Notes under the pieces: model-generated
The model's database searches: none
The model's input: the letters and a program-made list of their open reading frames with translations, nothing else
Told to the model about the DNA's origin: nothing
Position numbers and translations under genes: made by a program
Part shown: one piece after another, positions 21,751 to 21,828 of the stretch
Position numbering within the stretch: the stretch's first letter is position 1
Layout: every line of letters starts with the position of its first letter
Assembly: GCA_910584585.1 (NCBI GenBank)
Contig: CAJUBP010000060.1
Location: forward strand, 1 to 21,828
Origin: an uncultured Lachnospiraceae bacterium
GTDB taxonomy: Bacteria > Bacillota > Clostridia > Lachnospirales > Lachnospiraceae
Reading direction: 5' to 3'
DNA: 21,828 nt

Positions 21751-21804
21751 ATTATCCCTTTATATCAACCAAAAATCAAGTTACTATGAAAAAGAATAGT
21801 AGCT
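21751..21804 (-). promoter_or_regulatory. hxlR operon promoter with HxlR-type operator
   Basis: On the minus strand TTGATT (21774-21779), a 17-bp spacer and GATAAT (21751-21756) form the promoter. Against the -35 lies an inverted repeat: AGTTACTAT (21779-21787) and ATAGTAGCT (21796-21804), with one mismatch and an 8-bp centre. TACT...AGTA dyads are known for the HxlR members YodB and CatR, so autoregulation is likely. A divergent gene beyond the window could share the site. Confidence 0.65.
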
Positions 21805-21828
21805 AATAAATTTACAAATATATTGCCC

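Overview
The window looks like a chromosomal accessory region of a gut-type Clostridia, most likely Lachnospiraceae. This is inferred from moderate GC, strong AGGAGG-type ribosome binding sites, consensus sigma-A promoters, and the gene types present (BlaI/BlaR1, a large class B PBP, a GH32/ABC sugar locus without its own ATPase, WYL, LacI and HxlR regulators, MATE pumps). No species can be assigned from the sequence alone. No rRNA, tRNA, CRISPR array or intact insertion sequence was seen.

Layout. (1) 1-1137: a LysR-type regulator with its own promoter and an upstream dyad. (2) 1281-7776: a beta-lactam response module. A blaI-blaR1 unit on the plus strand converges on a minus-strand unit encoding a large class B PBP and then a lipoprotein class D beta-lactamase. 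The two units overlap by 85 bp at their 3' ends. Three copies of a TTAC-N4-GTAA palindrome sit on the blaI promoter (one) and the PBP promoter (two), which ties both arms to BlaI. The layout recalls mecA/mecR1/mecI, but it is convergent and carries both a PBP and a beta-lactamase. (3) 7910-11010: an AraC-type regulator (minus) divergent from a MATE transporter overlapping a HAD phosphatase (plus). (4) 11209-17405: a fructan/sucrose utilisation locus on the minus strand: a GH32 fructosidase, a lipoprotein sugar-binding protein, two permeases, and upstream a LacI regulator with its own terminator. The operon promoter (TTGACA-17-TACAAT) carries GGAAC-N2-GTTCC-type operators. (5) 17406-18083: a 678-bp gene-free stretch with a roughly 200-bp palindrome and a 162-bp inverted-repeat element; a second, inverted copy of the latter lies at 10999-11142. 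(6) 18084-19338: a WYL regulator and a small zinc-ribbon protein. (7) 19453-21710: a minus-strand operon of an HxlR regulator, a 63-aa unknown protein, a MATE transporter and possibly a 69-aa unknown ORF, with an HxlR-type inverted repeat at its promoter.

The parts most worth following up are the BlaI-controlled PBP plus class D module, with its antisense-overlapping gene ends and an insertion of about 235 residues in the PBP, and the non-coding inverted-repeat elements. One of those elements lies between a strong promoter and the WYL gene; another contributes the stop codon of the HAD gene.
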